From positions 1-64,000 of the forward strand of contig NZ_JASJOO010000006.1 in assembly GCF_030070105.1 (NCBI RefSeq): 64,000 nt of DNA, written 5' to 3'. This document shows positions 9,191 to 18,631 of this stretch, in pieces (the first letter of the stretch is position 1; the number at the start of each line of letters is the position of its first letter). The DNA is from Bermanella sp. WJH001. GTDB lineage: Bacteria; Pseudomonadota; Gammaproteobacteria; Pseudomonadales; Oceanobacteraceae. Both the position numbers and the translations under genes were made by a program. Below the pieces are notes generated by a model. It had not been told where the DNA came from and ran no database searches. It worked only from the letters and a program-made list of their open reading frames with translations.

Positions 9191-10717
9191 TTAGCCTAAT
9201 TTGTCTGTAGCAACGTGATACTGCGGATCTTCAATTACGTCCACTTCAACCATGTTACCTGCTTTAGACAGCAGTGTGCGGCATTCTGGGCTTAAATGCT
9301 TAAGGCTGAGTGTTTTGCCTTCTTTATTGTAACGCTCGGCCAAGGTGTCGATCACCTCAAGGCCAGAGTGGTCTGCAACCCGTGAATGTTTGAATTCAAT
9401 AACAACGTTATTAGGATCATTTTTTGGATCAAATAACTCAAGAAAATAGGACGTCGAACCAAAGAATAATGGGCCATGTAATTCGTAAGTTTTCACACCA
9501 TTTTCTTCTTTAATATCGGCACGAATATGTTGCGCATGCTCCCATGCAAAAACTAAAGCCGATACGATGACACCAATTATAACGGCCATGGCCAAGTCAG
9601 TCGCAACAGTGATACCGGATACAAGAATTAAAACAAACGCATCTGTTCTTGGGATTTTTTTAAGAATACGGAAGCTAGACCATTCAAAGGTGCCAAGTAC
9701 GACCATCATCATGACGCCCACCAATGCCGCCAAAGGGATTTGTGCAATGATGTCAGAGGCAAACAAGATAAACATTAAGAGTGCAATGGCTGCTGTAATC
9801 CCAGATAAACGACCACGGCCACCAGAGTTAATGTTAATCATGGATTGACCAATCATGGCGCAACCACCCATACCACCAAAAAAACCATTGACGGTATTTG
9901 ATGCGCCTTGAGCAAGGCACTCACGGTTACTATTACCGCGGGTTTGGGTTAGTTCGTCAATTAAGGTAAGAGTAAGCAAAGATTCAATCAGGCCCACACC
10001 GGCTAAGATCAAGCTATAAGGCAAAATGATCCAAAGGGTTTCAAGAGTAAACGGAACAGCTGGGATACTAAATTCAGGTAAGCCGCCTGCAATGTTGGCT
10101 ACATCGCCAACCGTACGAGTATCTAGACCTAACCAAATTGCGCCAAAGCTCACAACAACAATGGCCGCCAGCGCAGAAGGAATAGCATTGGTGAGTTTAG
10201 GTAAGAAGTGAATAATTGCCATTGTGAGCGCAACTAGGCCTAACATGACATATAGCGCGTTGCCTTCTAACCAAGCTTTCATGCCGGCATCGTCAACAAA
10301 TTTAAACTGCTCGAGCTGACTTAAGAAAATCACAATGGCTAAGCCGTTTACAAAACCCAGCATTACCGGCTGTGGTACTAAGCGAATAAACTTGCCTAGC
10401 TTTAAAATACCGGCTGTCATTTGAATCAAACCACACAGCACCACAGCAGCAAATAAGTATTCGACCCCATGGTCAGCAACCAGAGCCACCATAACAACCG
10501 CCATAGCACCGGTTGCACCACTGATCATACCTGGGCGACCACCAAAGATAGATGTGATGATGCCCACCATAAATGCCGCGTATAAGCCCACAAGTGGGTT
10601 AACGCCTGCTACAAAGGCAAACGCAACCGCTTCTGGCACAAGGGCTAGTGCAACGGTAAGACCCGATAAAATATCGTTTTTGGGGTTGTCGGTGGTTTTT
10701 CTGATGAGATTAAACAT
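9191..10717 (-). CDS. SulP family inorganic anion transporter with STAS domain
   Basis: This membrane protein of about 508 residues starts its transport domain at [20 protein letters not shown], has the usual multi-helix SulP core, and ends in a cytoplasmic STAS domain (from about residue 420; [20 protein letters not shown]). Family members move sulfate, bicarbonate or other anions. This clade resembles BicA-like bicarbonate or sulfate carriers, but the substrate cannot be read from sequence. An in-frame TTG extends the frame by ten codons; the ATG here is preceded by GAGG at six bases, so I chose it. The gene stands alone and diverges from the CbiM-like gene. Confidence 0.88.
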   Translation of the reverse strand: MFNLIRKTTDNPKNDILSGLTVALALVPEAVAFAFVAGVNPLVGLYAAFMVGIITSIFGGRPGMISGATGAMAVVMVALVADHGVEYLFAAVVLCGLIQMTAGILKLGKFIRLVPQPVMLGFVNGLAIVIFLSQLEQFKFVDDAGMKAWLEGNALYVMLGLVALTMAIIHFLPKLTNAIPSALAAIVVVSFGAIWLGLDTRTVGDVANIAGGLPEFSIPAVPFTLETLWIILPYSLILAGVGLIESLLTLTLIDELTQTRGNSNRECLAQGASNTVNGFFGGMGGCAMIGQSMININSGGRGRLSGITAAIALLMFILFASDIIAQIPLAALVGVMMMVVLGTFEWSSFRILKKIPRTDAFVLILVSGITVATDLAMAVIIGVIVSALVFAWEHAQHIRADIKEENGVKTYELHGPLFFGSTSYFLELFDPKNDPNNVVIEFKHSRVADHSGLEVIDTLAERYNKEGKTLSLKHLSPECRTLLSKAGNMVEVDVIEDPQYHVATDKLG

Positions 10718-10836
10718 CTGATCCTCGATAAGAGTGGTGCACTGCAAAAATAGCGGCGTAGAGTACCTAAAATGCCGTAAAATAACCAGCTAAGGCATTT
10801 AAGACGCGCGACTGGTGGTCGAATAAGGAGCCTGTT

Positions 10837-11505
10837 TTGAGTATAGAATCTGGATTGTTGCCCGTATGGTTTATTTACCTGCTATTTTACCCAAGCTTAT
10901 TGATCGTGGTTTGGGCTTTGAGGCGGGTTAATTGGAGAGCGCTTAAAGAGCAGTCCCTGCTACAGCATGTGTTTTACAGTGCGTGTTTGGCGCTTGCCAT
11001 TTTGTGGTCCATCAGGGCTGGTTTAAGCAGCGGTTTGGGAATTCACTTTATGGGCCTGACGGCCGCTACGTTAGTAATGGGGTGGCCATTGGCTTTGATT
11101 GCCGGTGGCATTGGTTTGTTATGTGTCACCATTATTGGCTTAGAAAGTTATGCCGGCTTTGGTGTGAACTTCATGATATCGGTTGCACTACCTGTATTGA
11201 CGTCTTTTTGGGTGCTGAAGTTTGTTCAGCATAAATTACCAGCTAATCCATTTGTGTACATTTTTTTATGTGGCTTTTTTAATGGCGCAATCGCCATATT
11301 GGCTGTGGCGTGTGTCACGTCAGTCATGCTTGGGGTATTAGAGGTTTATACTTGGGAAGCGGTTTATGACGAGTACTTTATGTACTTACCGCTTATGTTA
11401 TTTCCTGAAGCATTTATCAACGGCATGGTGGTCGCAGGTGTGATGGGAACGTTCCCCCATTTATTGAGCTCGTTTAATATGGATAAATATTTCAGTGATG
11501 ATTAA
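10837..11505 (+). CDS. CbiM-like energy-coupling-factor permease family membrane protein
   Basis: This 222-residue hydrophobic protein has about six membrane segments. The central MGLTAATLVMGWPLALIAGG and the C-terminal PEAFINGMVVAGVMG resemble the S-component-like CbiM family of ECF transporters (metal or vitamin uptake). No ATPase or T-component gene lies next to it, so if it transports a metal it does so without the usual local partners. The start is TTG, with AAGGAG six bases upstream. Substrate is unknown. Confidence 0.7.
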   Translation: MSIESGLLPVWFIYLLFYPSLLIVVWALRRVNWRALKEQSLLQHVFYSACLALAILWSIRAGLSSGLGIHFMGLTAATLVMGWPLALIAGGIGLLCVTIIGLESYAGFGVNFMISVALPVLTSFWVLKFVQHKLPANPFVYIFLCGFFNGAIAILAVACVTSVMLGVLEVYTWEAVYDEYFMYLPLMLFPEAFINGMVVAGVMGTFPHLLSSFNMDKYFSDD

Positions 11506-11555
11506 CCACGAACGCTCAAATAATGGTAGGGGGGTGCCCCGCGCCCGATGAATCA

Positions 11556-12104
11556 CTAATGCTTAACCGGATGCTTTTGCAATTTACGTTGTAGCGTACG
11601 ACGATGCATTCCTAGCTCACGAGCGGTTACTGAAATATTGCCATCATTTGCTTGCAGAGTTTGCTGAATTTTTTCCCACTCCAAACGCTTAACCGATGTG
11701 GGTTTATCGGCAACTTCTGATTCACTTGTGGGCTCTGATGATGCGTCATGATTAAATGCGTTCAGAAGTTCATCAATATCCACAGGTTTACATAAGTATT
11801 GATGAGCTCCTAGTTTGATTGCATCTACCGCTGTGGCAATGCTGGCATAACTGGTGAGCATAACAATCTGGCATTGTGGCGACAGGGTTTTTAATTGTTC
11901 AATTAAATGTAAGCCACTTTCTTGTTCAAGTTTTAAATCAAGTGAAATAAATTTAGGTCGGTGTTGTTGGCAAAGTGATAGAGCTTGTTCGCCATTTTGT
12001 GCTTGTAACACATTAAACCCTCGACGAGTTAAACTGCGAACCATCACGTTTAATAGTGTTGTGTCATCATCAATCACTAAAAATGTATTGTCATTATTCA
12101 ACAT
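11556..12104 (-). CDS. regA: Response regulator of the RegA/PrrA/RoxR redox family
   Basis: The 182-residue protein has a receiver domain (residues 1-120, acidic pocket Asp12-Asp14, phosphoacceptor Asp56 in SLDLKLE, Lys in CKPVD) and a Fis-type helix-turn-helix at about 143-178 (ISVTARELGMHRRTLQRKL). That combination and the short length are typical of RegA/PrrA/ActR/RoxR, which control respiration and redox genes. It overlaps the sensor kinase gene by 11 bases, so the two are co-translated. Confidence 0.9.
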   Translation of the reverse strand: MLNNDNTFLVIDDDTTLLNVMVRSLTRRGFNVLQAQNGEQALSLCQQHRPKFISLDLKLEQESGLHLIEQLKTLSPQCQIVMLTSYASIATAVDAIKLGAHQYLCKPVDIDELLNAFNHDASSEPTSESEVADKPTSVKRLEWEKIQQTLQANDGNISVTARELGMHRRTLQRKLQKHPVKH

Positions 12105-13341
12105 GAAACGGCACCTTAATGGTCGTTAAGCAACCTTGTTTATAATTACCGAGAGTCACACTGCCGCCTATACGTAAAATACTACTATGACTGAGTAATA
12201 AACCAATACCCAAGCCATTACTGGATTCCACTGGTTGATTGGGTAGAGAGAAATCATCGGCAATCCCTTCACCATAATCTTGAATATCCATTTGCCAAAA
12301 TTGAGCGTTCCATTTCAAAGATAACTCTATAGGTTGATCAGAGGCGTGATTGGCATTATCTAATAAGTTAATAATAGCTTGCATTAAAACCAGTGGATAC
12401 TGCACCTGAGGGCTATGGTTTATGGTTTTAAAATCATCTGCCCAAATGAATTTAGCGTTTGGTTGTAGCAATAACCACTGTTGGGTGGTGTTATGTAAAA
12501 AAGCATGCAGTGACTGGTTGTCACTAACATCCAATTGGCTAGGTTGACTGAGGCGTTTTAATTTTTGCTGGCACAACTCAATTTGCTGGTGGATTAATTG
12601 TAAATCTTCACGACTGTCGTTATCTAAATTCTTGAGTTGTTGTAATTCATGACTGAGCATTTTAATGGTGGTCAGGGGTGAGCCTAACTCGTGAGCGGTG
12701 CTGGCGGCTTGGCTGGCCAAAAGCATGAGGTGTTCGTTTTGCAAAACTTGTTCACGATAATGGGCGGTTTGTTTCTCTTTTTCGCGCAGATCAAATGCCA
12801 TTTCCACGACAAAATAGGCAATTAAAAGGGCGCTTAAAATAAAGGTAAACCACATGCCTATGATATGAAAACTCAAACCAGCATGAGCAAGGTGATGATC
12901 AAGGGCGGGAAGGGGGAAATAAAAAAATAATAAAAACCCATATAAGGCCATGGACAACATACACAATATCCACGTCATCGCCCAACTTAATGTGGCGGCA
13001 CTAATGACAATGGGGACTAATAAATAAGTGATGAATGGATTGTTGGCTCCGCCACTGACATAAATTAAACCTGCAATTAATACCGTGTCTGCTAATAAAT
13101 ATGCAAAGAGTTCATAGGGTGCCGCTTGATTATGTTTGGCTCGCCAAAGATTTAATAAACTCAGTAAAGTAAGTGTGGTCAGTATTCCCCATAACATAAA
13201 TTTTTGCATGGGTGGGGTTTGTTCTAACCCAATTAATGCCAAAGCCAATGCAATGCCACAGCAAACAATTAAACGCAGTACCGCTAAGCGTTTTAAATTT
13301 TGAACGATAGGTGAAGTGAGCGCACTGGTATTACTTCGCAT
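12094..13341 (-). CDS. regB: Redox sensor histidine kinase of the RegB/PrrB/RoxS family
   Basis: The kinase (about 415 residues from the ATG chosen here; a GTG four codons upstream is also possible) has about six N-terminal membrane helices with the ubiquinone-binding GGANNPF motif at about residues 97-103, then an H-box (TAHELGSPLTTI, His217) and an ATPase domain (NLLDNANHAS, GLGIGLLLSHS). A Cys at about 257 (ELCQQKL) sits where RegB has its redox-active cysteine. RegB senses the quinone pool and phosphorylates RegA. Its start overlaps the csiR stop by 11 bases, placing a redox sensor downstream of a glutarate repressor in one transcription unit. Confidence 0.92.
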   Translation of the reverse strand: MRSNTSALTSPIVQNLKRLAVLRLIVCCGIALALALIGLEQTPPMQKFMLWGILTTLTLLSLLNLWRAKHNQAAPYELFAYLLADTVLIAGLIYVSGGANNPFITYLLVPIVISAATLSWAMTWILCMLSMALYGFLLFFYFPLPALDHHLAHAGLSFHIIGMWFTFILSALLIAYFVVEMAFDLREKEKQTAHYREQVLQNEHLMLLASQAASTAHELGSPLTTIKMLSHELQQLKNLDNDSREDLQLIHQQIELCQQKLKRLSQPSQLDVSDNQSLHAFLHNTTQQWLLLQPNAKFIWADDFKTINHSPQVQYPLVLMQAIINLLDNANHASDQPIELSLKWNAQFWQMDIQDYGEGIADDFSLPNQPVESSNGLGIGLLLSHSSILRIGGSVTLGNYKQGCLTTIKVPFHVE

Positions 13342-14059
13342 GCTCAAACTCACTATTGTGTAATAACTTATATGGCCCTAATAAATGTTCATATACTAGT
13401 TGGCAGGCAAGGTCGGTGTTGCGGTTAAGCAATGCATCCATTAATGCATCGTGATCTTTTTGGTTTGCATCAAATACTTGATTGTTCACCATGTATTGCT
13501 TAAGCCACAGATTTCGATAACGGGATGCTTTTTCATATAAGCCGTGACGCACATCTAACAAGGTAGGAGATTGACAGCCAGACGTTATGGCGCTGTGGAA
13601 ATTATGATGTAAGGCTTCCCATTGCTGCATGCTGCTGCGCGCCTCTTCTAAGTTGCCGGCTTGTTTTAGGCTCTCATTTAACAGTGGTGCCGCTTTTTTC
13701 AGTTGGTGAGCACTCGCGATGATGCCAGCCTCCCAAGCGTCATCGCCGTGGGCGATGGCTAGTTTCACACATAGGGATTCGATGTGCGCGCGAGTGTGAT
13801 AGATATCGGCCAATTCTGCCTTTGAAATGGGGTGCACACGAAAGCCCCGCTGATTTTCAACAATCACCAGCTGCTCAACTAATAATTGCGATAAGGCCTC
13901 ACGCAAGGGGCTTACCCCCACGTTGTACCGCTCTTTTAAGCGAGCCATGCGCAGCTTTTCACCTGGAGCAAAAAAGCCCTCAAGAATGTCCTGCTTTAAT
14001 TGGCTTACCACTTGGCCTGCAAAATTCTCAGTACTGTTGTGTAAGGCATGGTTGACCAT
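13331..14059 (-). CDS. csiR: GntR/FadR-family repressor of glutarate catabolism (CsiR/GlaR)
   Basis: The N-terminal winged helix (PGEKLRMARLKERYNVGVSP, LREALSQLL) and C-terminal FCD-type helical domain match E. coli CsiR/GlaR, which represses csiD-lhgO and is relieved by glutarate. The gene diverges from csiD, with a pair of palindromes between them. An upstream ATG at 14098 adds 13 residues, but its ribosome-binding site is poor; AGGGA lies five bases before the ATG chosen here, and the shorter product aligns better with the E. coli protein. The 3' end overlaps regB. Confidence 0.88.
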   Translation of the reverse strand: MVNHALHNSTENFAGQVVSQLKQDILEGFFAPGEKLRMARLKERYNVGVSPLREALSQLLVEQLVIVENQRGFRVHPISKAELADIYHTRAHIESLCVKLAIAHGDDAWEAGIIASAHQLKKAAPLLNESLKQAGNLEEARSSMQQWEALHHNFHSAITSGCQSPTLLDVRHGLYEKASRYRNLWLKQYMVNNQVFDANQKDHDALMDALLNRNTDLACQLVYEHLLGPYKLLHNSEFEHAK

Positions 14060-14144
14060 GTATATCCCTATAACGATGGGTAGGTAATGATTGGGCATAT
14101 TCTACGGTAACTTGCACATTGTTGAAATAGCGTCTAAAAATCAT

Positions 14145-14175
14145 AATGTTGACATTAATATAAAATGTCGACATT
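14145..14175. promoter_or_regulatory. Probable CsiR operator pair
   Basis: AATGTTGACATT (14145-14156, near-palindrome) and AATGTCGACATT (14164-14175, perfect palindrome) are repeated with centres 19 bases apart, about two helical turns, between divergent csiR and csiD. They are the natural candidates for CsiR binding. An in-frame ATG of the csiD reading frame at 14165 lies inside the second palindrome, which argues against it being the true start. Confidence 0.65.
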
Positions 14176-14221
14176 ATTGCTTGATCATCATCAACTCAAG
14201 GTAGTACCGGGAGAGCGAGTC

Positions 14222-15163
14222 ATGTCAGCACAGGAATCAGTGGCCAAAGCCAGTATTGATAACGGTTTTCGTCAATCGAACCATCCTCACAATCCAAGAT
14301 TGCAGCACATTAGCTTGAGTGAAGAGGCACTGACGACCTTTGAGCAGCTCACCTCAGCATGGGATTTGCAGGCCATTGAATACAAGCCATTCTTGCGATT
14401 TGCGGTGGCTAACGCCCTAGATGAAGCGTGTCATGGGGAATTATCCCCGTTACTGAATGCCATCATGCAAAACCGCGAACAGGGGGCGTTTTTGTTGGAT
14501 TACAACGGTGTTGAGCAAGATGAGGCGACGGACTTTTATGTGAAGTTATCCACCGCGGTTTCTCACTTAATTGGTGTGCCTAATTTTGATTCTATGTACG
14601 GCAAATATTACGCGCGCTTCACGGTGAGAAATAAAGACGACAGTGATAGCTATTTACGCCAAGCTCATCGTCGCATGGAGCTGCATAACGATGGCACCTA
14701 TGTGAATGAACGTACTGACTTTGTACTTATGATGAAAATGAAAGAAGAAAACATGGAAGGGGGCGATTCCCTGATTTTACATGTGGATGATTGGCAGGAT
14801 CTAAACAAGTTTTATAACCATCCGCTCGCCAAGCAAGACATTCAATGGGGTTCACCTCCAAGTAAACAGGTGGATTATAAAGTTCACCATCCGGTTTTTT
14901 TTGAAGAAGATAAAAATGGCAAACCTCATATGTTGTTTATCGATCAATTTGCGGAACCGCAAAACATGCGCCAAGGTTTGTATTTGCATCAGATGGGCGA
15001 GTCATTAGAGAGCGAAAAAAACTGCAGTAATATTGAAGTGCCAGTTGGATCTATCTTGGTGCTACAAAATCATTGTTGGTTACATGGCCGTGATAAATTT
15101 GTGTCCAACCCAGGTCTTGAGCGCGAACTGTTAAGACAACGTGGCCACTTTACAGCCAATTAA
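14222..15163 (+). CDS. csiD: Glutarate 2-hydroxylase (CsiD/GlaH)
   Basis: CsiD is an Fe(II)/2-oxoglutarate dioxygenase that converts glutarate to L-2-hydroxyglutarate. The iron site is visible as ELHNDGTY (His155, Asp157) and the distal His in WLHGRDKF (about 288). QAHRRMELHNDGTYV and RELLRQRGHF closely follow E. coli CsiD. The ATG chosen here has GGAG eight bases upstream and gives 313 residues, close to E. coli; the longer frame from 14165 would start inside the operator. lhgO follows and completes conversion to 2-oxoglutarate. Confidence 0.93.
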   Translation: MSAQESVAKASIDNGFRQSNHPHNPRLQHISLSEEALTTFEQLTSAWDLQAIEYKPFLRFAVANALDEACHGELSPLLNAIMQNREQGAFLLDYNGVEQDEATDFYVKLSTAVSHLIGVPNFDSMYGKYYARFTVRNKDDSDSYLRQAHRRMELHNDGTYVNERTDFVLMMKMKEENMEGGDSLILHVDDWQDLNKFYNHPLAKQDIQWGSPPSKQVDYKVHHPVFFEEDKNGKPHMLFIDQFAEPQNMRQGLYLHQMGESLESEKNCSNIEVPVGSILVLQNHCWLHGRDKFVSNPGLERELLRQRGHFTAN

Positions 15164-15203
15164 TTTTGGCGAGTATTTATACTTGGTGTGTATTTGTTAT
15201 TCT

Positions 15204-15228
15204 TGGACCTAATATAGGTCCATTTTCT
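15204..15228 (+). other. Intercistronic hairpin between csiD and lhgO
   Basis: TGGACCT-AATAT-AGGTCCA is a perfect seven-pair hairpin followed by TTTTC. It sits in the 83-base gap between csiD and the likely lhgO start. It could be a weak terminator or an RNA-processing/stability element that lowers lhgO relative to csiD. Confidence 0.5.
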
Positions 15229-15246
15229 TTTATACGGGCGGGCAGC

Positions 15247-16458
15247 GTGAATACGTTTGATTACATCATTATTGGCGGCGGTATTGTGGGTGTCTCCACC
15301 GCGTGGCAATTACAAAAGCGGTTTCCGCAAAAAAAAATAGCAATCATTGAAAAAGAAAGTGAGTTTGCTTGCCATCAAACGGGTCACAATAGTGGTGTGA
15401 TTCATGCTGGTGTGTATTATCAGCCTGGTTCATTAAAAGCGAAATTTTGTAAAGAAGGGGTTCAGGCCACCATCGAGTTTTGCAAAGAGCATCAGATTCA
15501 TTATGAGCAGTGCGGAAAATTACTGGTAGCCACAACCCCTCTTGAGCATGAACGCATGTTGTCGTTGTACGCGCGCTGTGCTGAAAATGGCATCGAGGCT
15601 GAGCTATTAGATCAAGCGCAGCTTAAGCAGCGCGAACCAAACATCAGTGGGATCGGCGCTATTTTTGTTAAACAAACAGGCATCGTTAATTATCAGCAAG
15701 TGACCATAAAAATGGCCGAACGGTTTCAGCAATTGGGCGGTACTGTTTTGTTGAATCACGAGGTGGTTGATTTAGTTGAGAATGATGACGGCATTCACGT
15801 TGTGGCTCTGCATAACGGTCAGCAGGTTCCTCTAGAAAGTGATTTTTTAGTTGCTTGCTCTGGTTTGATGGCGGATCGCACAACAAAAATGTTAGGCATA
15901 AAAACGGACTTTCAAATTATTCCATTTCGTGGGGAGTACTATCAACTACCTGCTAAACACAATCACATCGTGAATCATTTAATTTATCCCATTCCCGATC
16001 CTGACTTGCCATTTTTAGGTGTGCACCTTACCCGTATGATCGATGGCAGTGTGACAGTGGGCCCTAATGCGGTACAAGGTTGGAAGCGAGAAGGTTATGG
16101 CAAGATTAACATCAGTTTTAAAGATATTGTTGACATGATGGGTTTTAGTGGTTTTTGGCGCGTGTTAAAAAACAATTTTAAAGTCGGTTTAATTGAGACA
16201 TTTAATTCTTGGTGGAAGCCTGGTTATTTAAAAACCGTACAAAAATACTGCCCAAGTTTAACGCTTAATGATTTACAACCTTACCCTGCCGGCATTCGTG
16301 CACAAGCGGTAATGAAAGATGGCAGTATGGTCCATGACTTTTTATTTGCACAAAGCCCGCGCTCACTTCATGTATGTAATGCACCAAGCCCTGCGGCCAC
16401 TTCGGCTTTGCCTATTGGTGCTTACATTTGTGACAAAATTACAAAAGCGCAGTCTTAA
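15247..16458 (+). CDS. lhgO: L-2-hydroxyglutarate oxidase/dehydrogenase
   Basis: This FAD enzyme oxidises L-2-hydroxyglutarate to 2-oxoglutarate, passing electrons to the membrane quinone pool. The dinucleotide-binding motif IIGGGIVGVSTAWQL is right at the N-terminus, followed by CHQTGHNSGVIHAGVYY and LGVHLTRMIDGSVTVGPNA, all characteristic of LhgO. A TTG at 15166 would extend the protein by 27 residues translated through an intercistronic hairpin; the GTG here puts the FAD motif at residue 5, as in E. coli, so it is preferred even though its ribosome-binding site is weak. The product is 403 residues. Confidence 0.92.
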   Translation: MNTFDYIIIGGGIVGVSTAWQLQKRFPQKKIAIIEKESEFACHQTGHNSGVIHAGVYYQPGSLKAKFCKEGVQATIEFCKEHQIHYEQCGKLLVATTPLEHERMLSLYARCAENGIEAELLDQAQLKQREPNISGIGAIFVKQTGIVNYQQVTIKMAERFQQLGGTVLLNHEVVDLVENDDGIHVVALHNGQQVPLESDFLVACSGLMADRTTKMLGIKTDFQIIPFRGEYYQLPAKHNHIVNHLIYPIPDPDLPFLGVHLTRMIDGSVTVGPNAVQGWKREGYGKINISFKDIVDMMGFSGFWRVLKNNFKVGLIETFNSWWKPGYLKTVQKYCPSLTLNDLQPYPAGIRAQAVMKDGSMVHDFLFAQSPRSLHVCNAPSPAATSALPIGAYICDKITKAQS

Positions 16459-16476
16459 GCATATTGCATGGGAAGA

Positions 16477-17397
16477 TTACCAATGAATGGATTGGCTAAA
16501 ATCATGAATATGTTTAGCCAGCCAGTTTACCGCTGGATCTTCGCTGTAAAGTGGGTGGTGCACCATGGTCATGTTTATGGCGGGAATGCCTTTAGGTGGT
16601 TTGACAATGCGCACCTTCATCATCTGACTAAATAATTGTGCCATATGCAGAGGTAAGGTCATGATGGCATTGGTTTTCTCTACAATACGGGCGGCAGCCA
16701 TATAGTTAACCGTTCTAGCCATGTGGTGGCGAGATAAATTTTGTTGTTCAAGCCAAGTATCCACTGAGTTGGCACTCACTTGACTGACATCCCAAAACAC
16801 AACGTGTGAGAGCTTTAAGTACTGCTTTAAACTTAAACTGCTTTTTACGCTAGCATGATCGTTGGCCACGAGGCACACCTGCGATTCGTTCAGCCAATGT
16901 TCACTGATCAAATGACTGGGCAATGCTTGTTCCGCATCCATGCCAACCACTAAGTCGACTTCGCCATTCCCTAGGCGGGTTTGGCTGGCATCTTCAGCAA
17001 TCATTTCAATTTCAATTTTAATATTTGGCGCAATACTTAATAAATGGCTGAGTAATTCAGGAAAAATAACCGCTTCAAAATAATCCGTACTGGCAATGGT
17101 AAACGTACGTTTAGCATTGGCGGCATCAAACTGAGCGGTAGGAGTAATGGACTGCTGTAAAAGCTGCAATGCACTGCGTACTTGTGGTGCCATTGCTAAT
17201 GCTCTTGGGGTGGGCTGTAAGCCTTGTTCTGTGCGCACAAGTATCGGGTCGCCCAGTTGTTCGCGTAAGCGATTAAGGGCATGGCTCATGGCCGATTGAC
17301 TTAAAAATACCTTATCAGCGGCACGGCTGACATGACATTCACTGACCAGTGCTTCAAAAATAATAAGCAGGTTTAAGTCAAATTGGCGCAGATTCAT
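16477..17397 (-). CDS. LysR-family regulator, divergent from speB
   Basis: This 306-residue LysR-type regulator has an N-terminal winged helix (VSRAADKVFLSQSAMSHALN) and the usual ligand-binding domain. A second in-frame ATG three codons upstream overlaps the AAAGGA ribosome-binding site, so the ATG eight bases after AAAGGA is chosen. It diverges from agmatinase and is the likely regulator of speB. It ends 18 bases from the convergent lhgO stop. The inducer is unknown; agmatine or a related metabolite is an inference from position. Confidence 0.85.
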   Translation of the reverse strand: MNLRQFDLNLLIIFEALVSECHVSRAADKVFLSQSAMSHALNRLREQLGDPILVRTEQGLQPTPRALAMAPQVRSALQLLQQSITPTAQFDAANAKRTFTIASTDYFEAVIFPELLSHLLSIAPNIKIEIEMIAEDASQTRLGNGEVDLVVGMDAEQALPSHLISEHWLNESQVCLVANDHASVKSSLSLKQYLKLSHVVFWDVSQVSANSVDTWLEQQNLSRHHMARTVNYMAAARIVEKTNAIMTLPLHMAQLFSQMMKVRIVKPPKGIPAINMTMVHHPLYSEDPAVNWLAKHIHDFSQSIHW

Positions 17398-17430
17398 GGG
17401 GTGCATCCTTTACGATAAAATATTAATTAT

Positions 17431-17444
17431 ATACATACTTGTAT
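17431..17444. promoter_or_regulatory. Possible LysR-type binding site
   Basis: ATACA-TACT-TGTAT is a perfect inverted repeat of the T-N11-A kind typical of LysR sites, lying between the divergent LysR and speB genes. Only the symmetry and position support it. Confidence 0.4.
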
Positions 17445-17521
17445 TTAAAATATGCATTTCACTAATTATCACCCCATGACTACACTTAGTTCATCTTTTT
17501 ACTTGTTTACGAAGGCTCACC

Positions 17522-18451
17522 ATGTCGGGTTCAAATGCTGCCAATGCAAACTATCCAATCTACGGCGCATTGGGTGTTACGTTTTTAGAATTTCCGTTAG
17601 TCACTGATTTAACAACCTCAGATGCTGATGTCATTGTCAGCGGTGTACCTTTTGATATGGCCACATCTGGTCGTGGTGGTTCACGTAATGGCCCACAAGG
17701 GGTGCGCGCGGCCTCTATCAACATGGCTTGGGAAGGTGAGCGTTGGCCTTGGGACTTTGCTTTAAATGACCATTTAAACGTGGGTGATATAGGTAACGTG
17801 AACTTTAAACACGGCGAGCCACAAACACTTGTGGATAATCTTGAGGCTCATATTTTAGACATTGTGAAAGCGGGTAAGAATCCACTGACCATAGGGGGTG
17901 ATCATTTTATTACCTTGCCAATTTTGCGCTCGGTTGCAAAAGAGCACGGCCCTGTGGCCTTGATTCATTTTGATGCCCATACCGATACCTACAGTGGCGG
18001 CAGTAAATACGATCACGGCACGTTTTTACATCATGGTGTTGAAGAAGGCCTAGTGGATACCGAGCACTCATTGCAAATTGGGATTCGAACGAATTTCACG
18101 CGTAAAGATTACCCGTTTGAAGTATTAGACGGTGCATGGGTAGGTGATCACGGTCCCCATGAAACCTTAAAGCGGATTAAACAACGTGTGGGTGATAAAA
18201 AAGTCTATGTCACATTTGATATAGATTGTTTGGACCCAGCCTATGCTCCAGGTACAGGCACTCCTGTGGCTGCGGGATTAACCACAGATTGTGCGTTAAA
18301 AATTATTCGTGGCTTACGAGGTTTGAATTTAATTGGTATGGATGTGGTAGAAGTTGCACCAGCCTATGACCATGCTGAAATCACATCGCTAGCGGCGGCA
18401 ACCTTAGCGTTAGAATACTTGTATGTTTTAGCGGCCAATAAGCAGTTGTAA
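17522..18451 (+). CDS. speB: Agmatinase
   Basis: SpeB hydrolyses agmatine to putrescine and urea. The binuclear manganese motifs of ureohydrolases are intact: GGDHF, HFDAHTDTY and FDIDCLDPAYAPGTGTP. Segments such as GVPFDMATSGRGG and GMDVVEVAPAYDHAEIT follow E. coli SpeB nearly residue for residue; length (309) is normal. No speA lies adjacent, so the gene probably serves catabolism of external agmatine, feeding the putrescine genes downstream. Confidence 0.95.
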   Translation: MSGSNAANANYPIYGALGVTFLEFPLVTDLTTSDADVIVSGVPFDMATSGRGGSRNGPQGVRAASINMAWEGERWPWDFALNDHLNVGDIGNVNFKHGEPQTLVDNLEAHILDIVKAGKNPLTIGGDHFITLPILRSVAKEHGPVALIHFDAHTDTYSGGSKYDHGTFLHHGVEEGLVDTEHSLQIGIRTNFTRKDYPFEVLDGAWVGDHGPHETLKRIKQRVGDKKVYVTFDIDCLDPAYAPGTGTPVAAGLTTDCALKIIRGLRGLNLIGMDVVEVAPAYDHAEITSLAAATLALEYLYVLAANKQL

Positions 18452-18573
18452 AAGCTGGGTGTATATTTGGTCTACCTACTGAGGCATATGGTGACATCCG
18501 ATTTAATCACGTAACGTTGTCTTTACTGATTGAAATTGAAGATGTGCTGTCTTTCATTTTATTGAGTGTTTAT

Positions 18574-18610
18574 TAGCGCGGTCCAGTCTTCCTCTGGCCG
18601 CGCTTTTTTT
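18574..18610 (+). terminator. Intrinsic terminator after speB
   Basis: AGCGCGG-T-CCAG / CTGG-CCGCGCT forms an 11-pair stem with one bulged base, followed by seven T. It lies 120 bases after the speB stop. Confidence 0.85.
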
Positions 18611-18631
18611 GTGTCTAAACGTTCTTACTAT

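Noticed and set aside
15166-15246. N-terminal extension of LhgO from a TTG
   Set aside because: The 27 residues are translated from an intercistronic hairpin and have no counterpart before the FAD motif in known LhgO.
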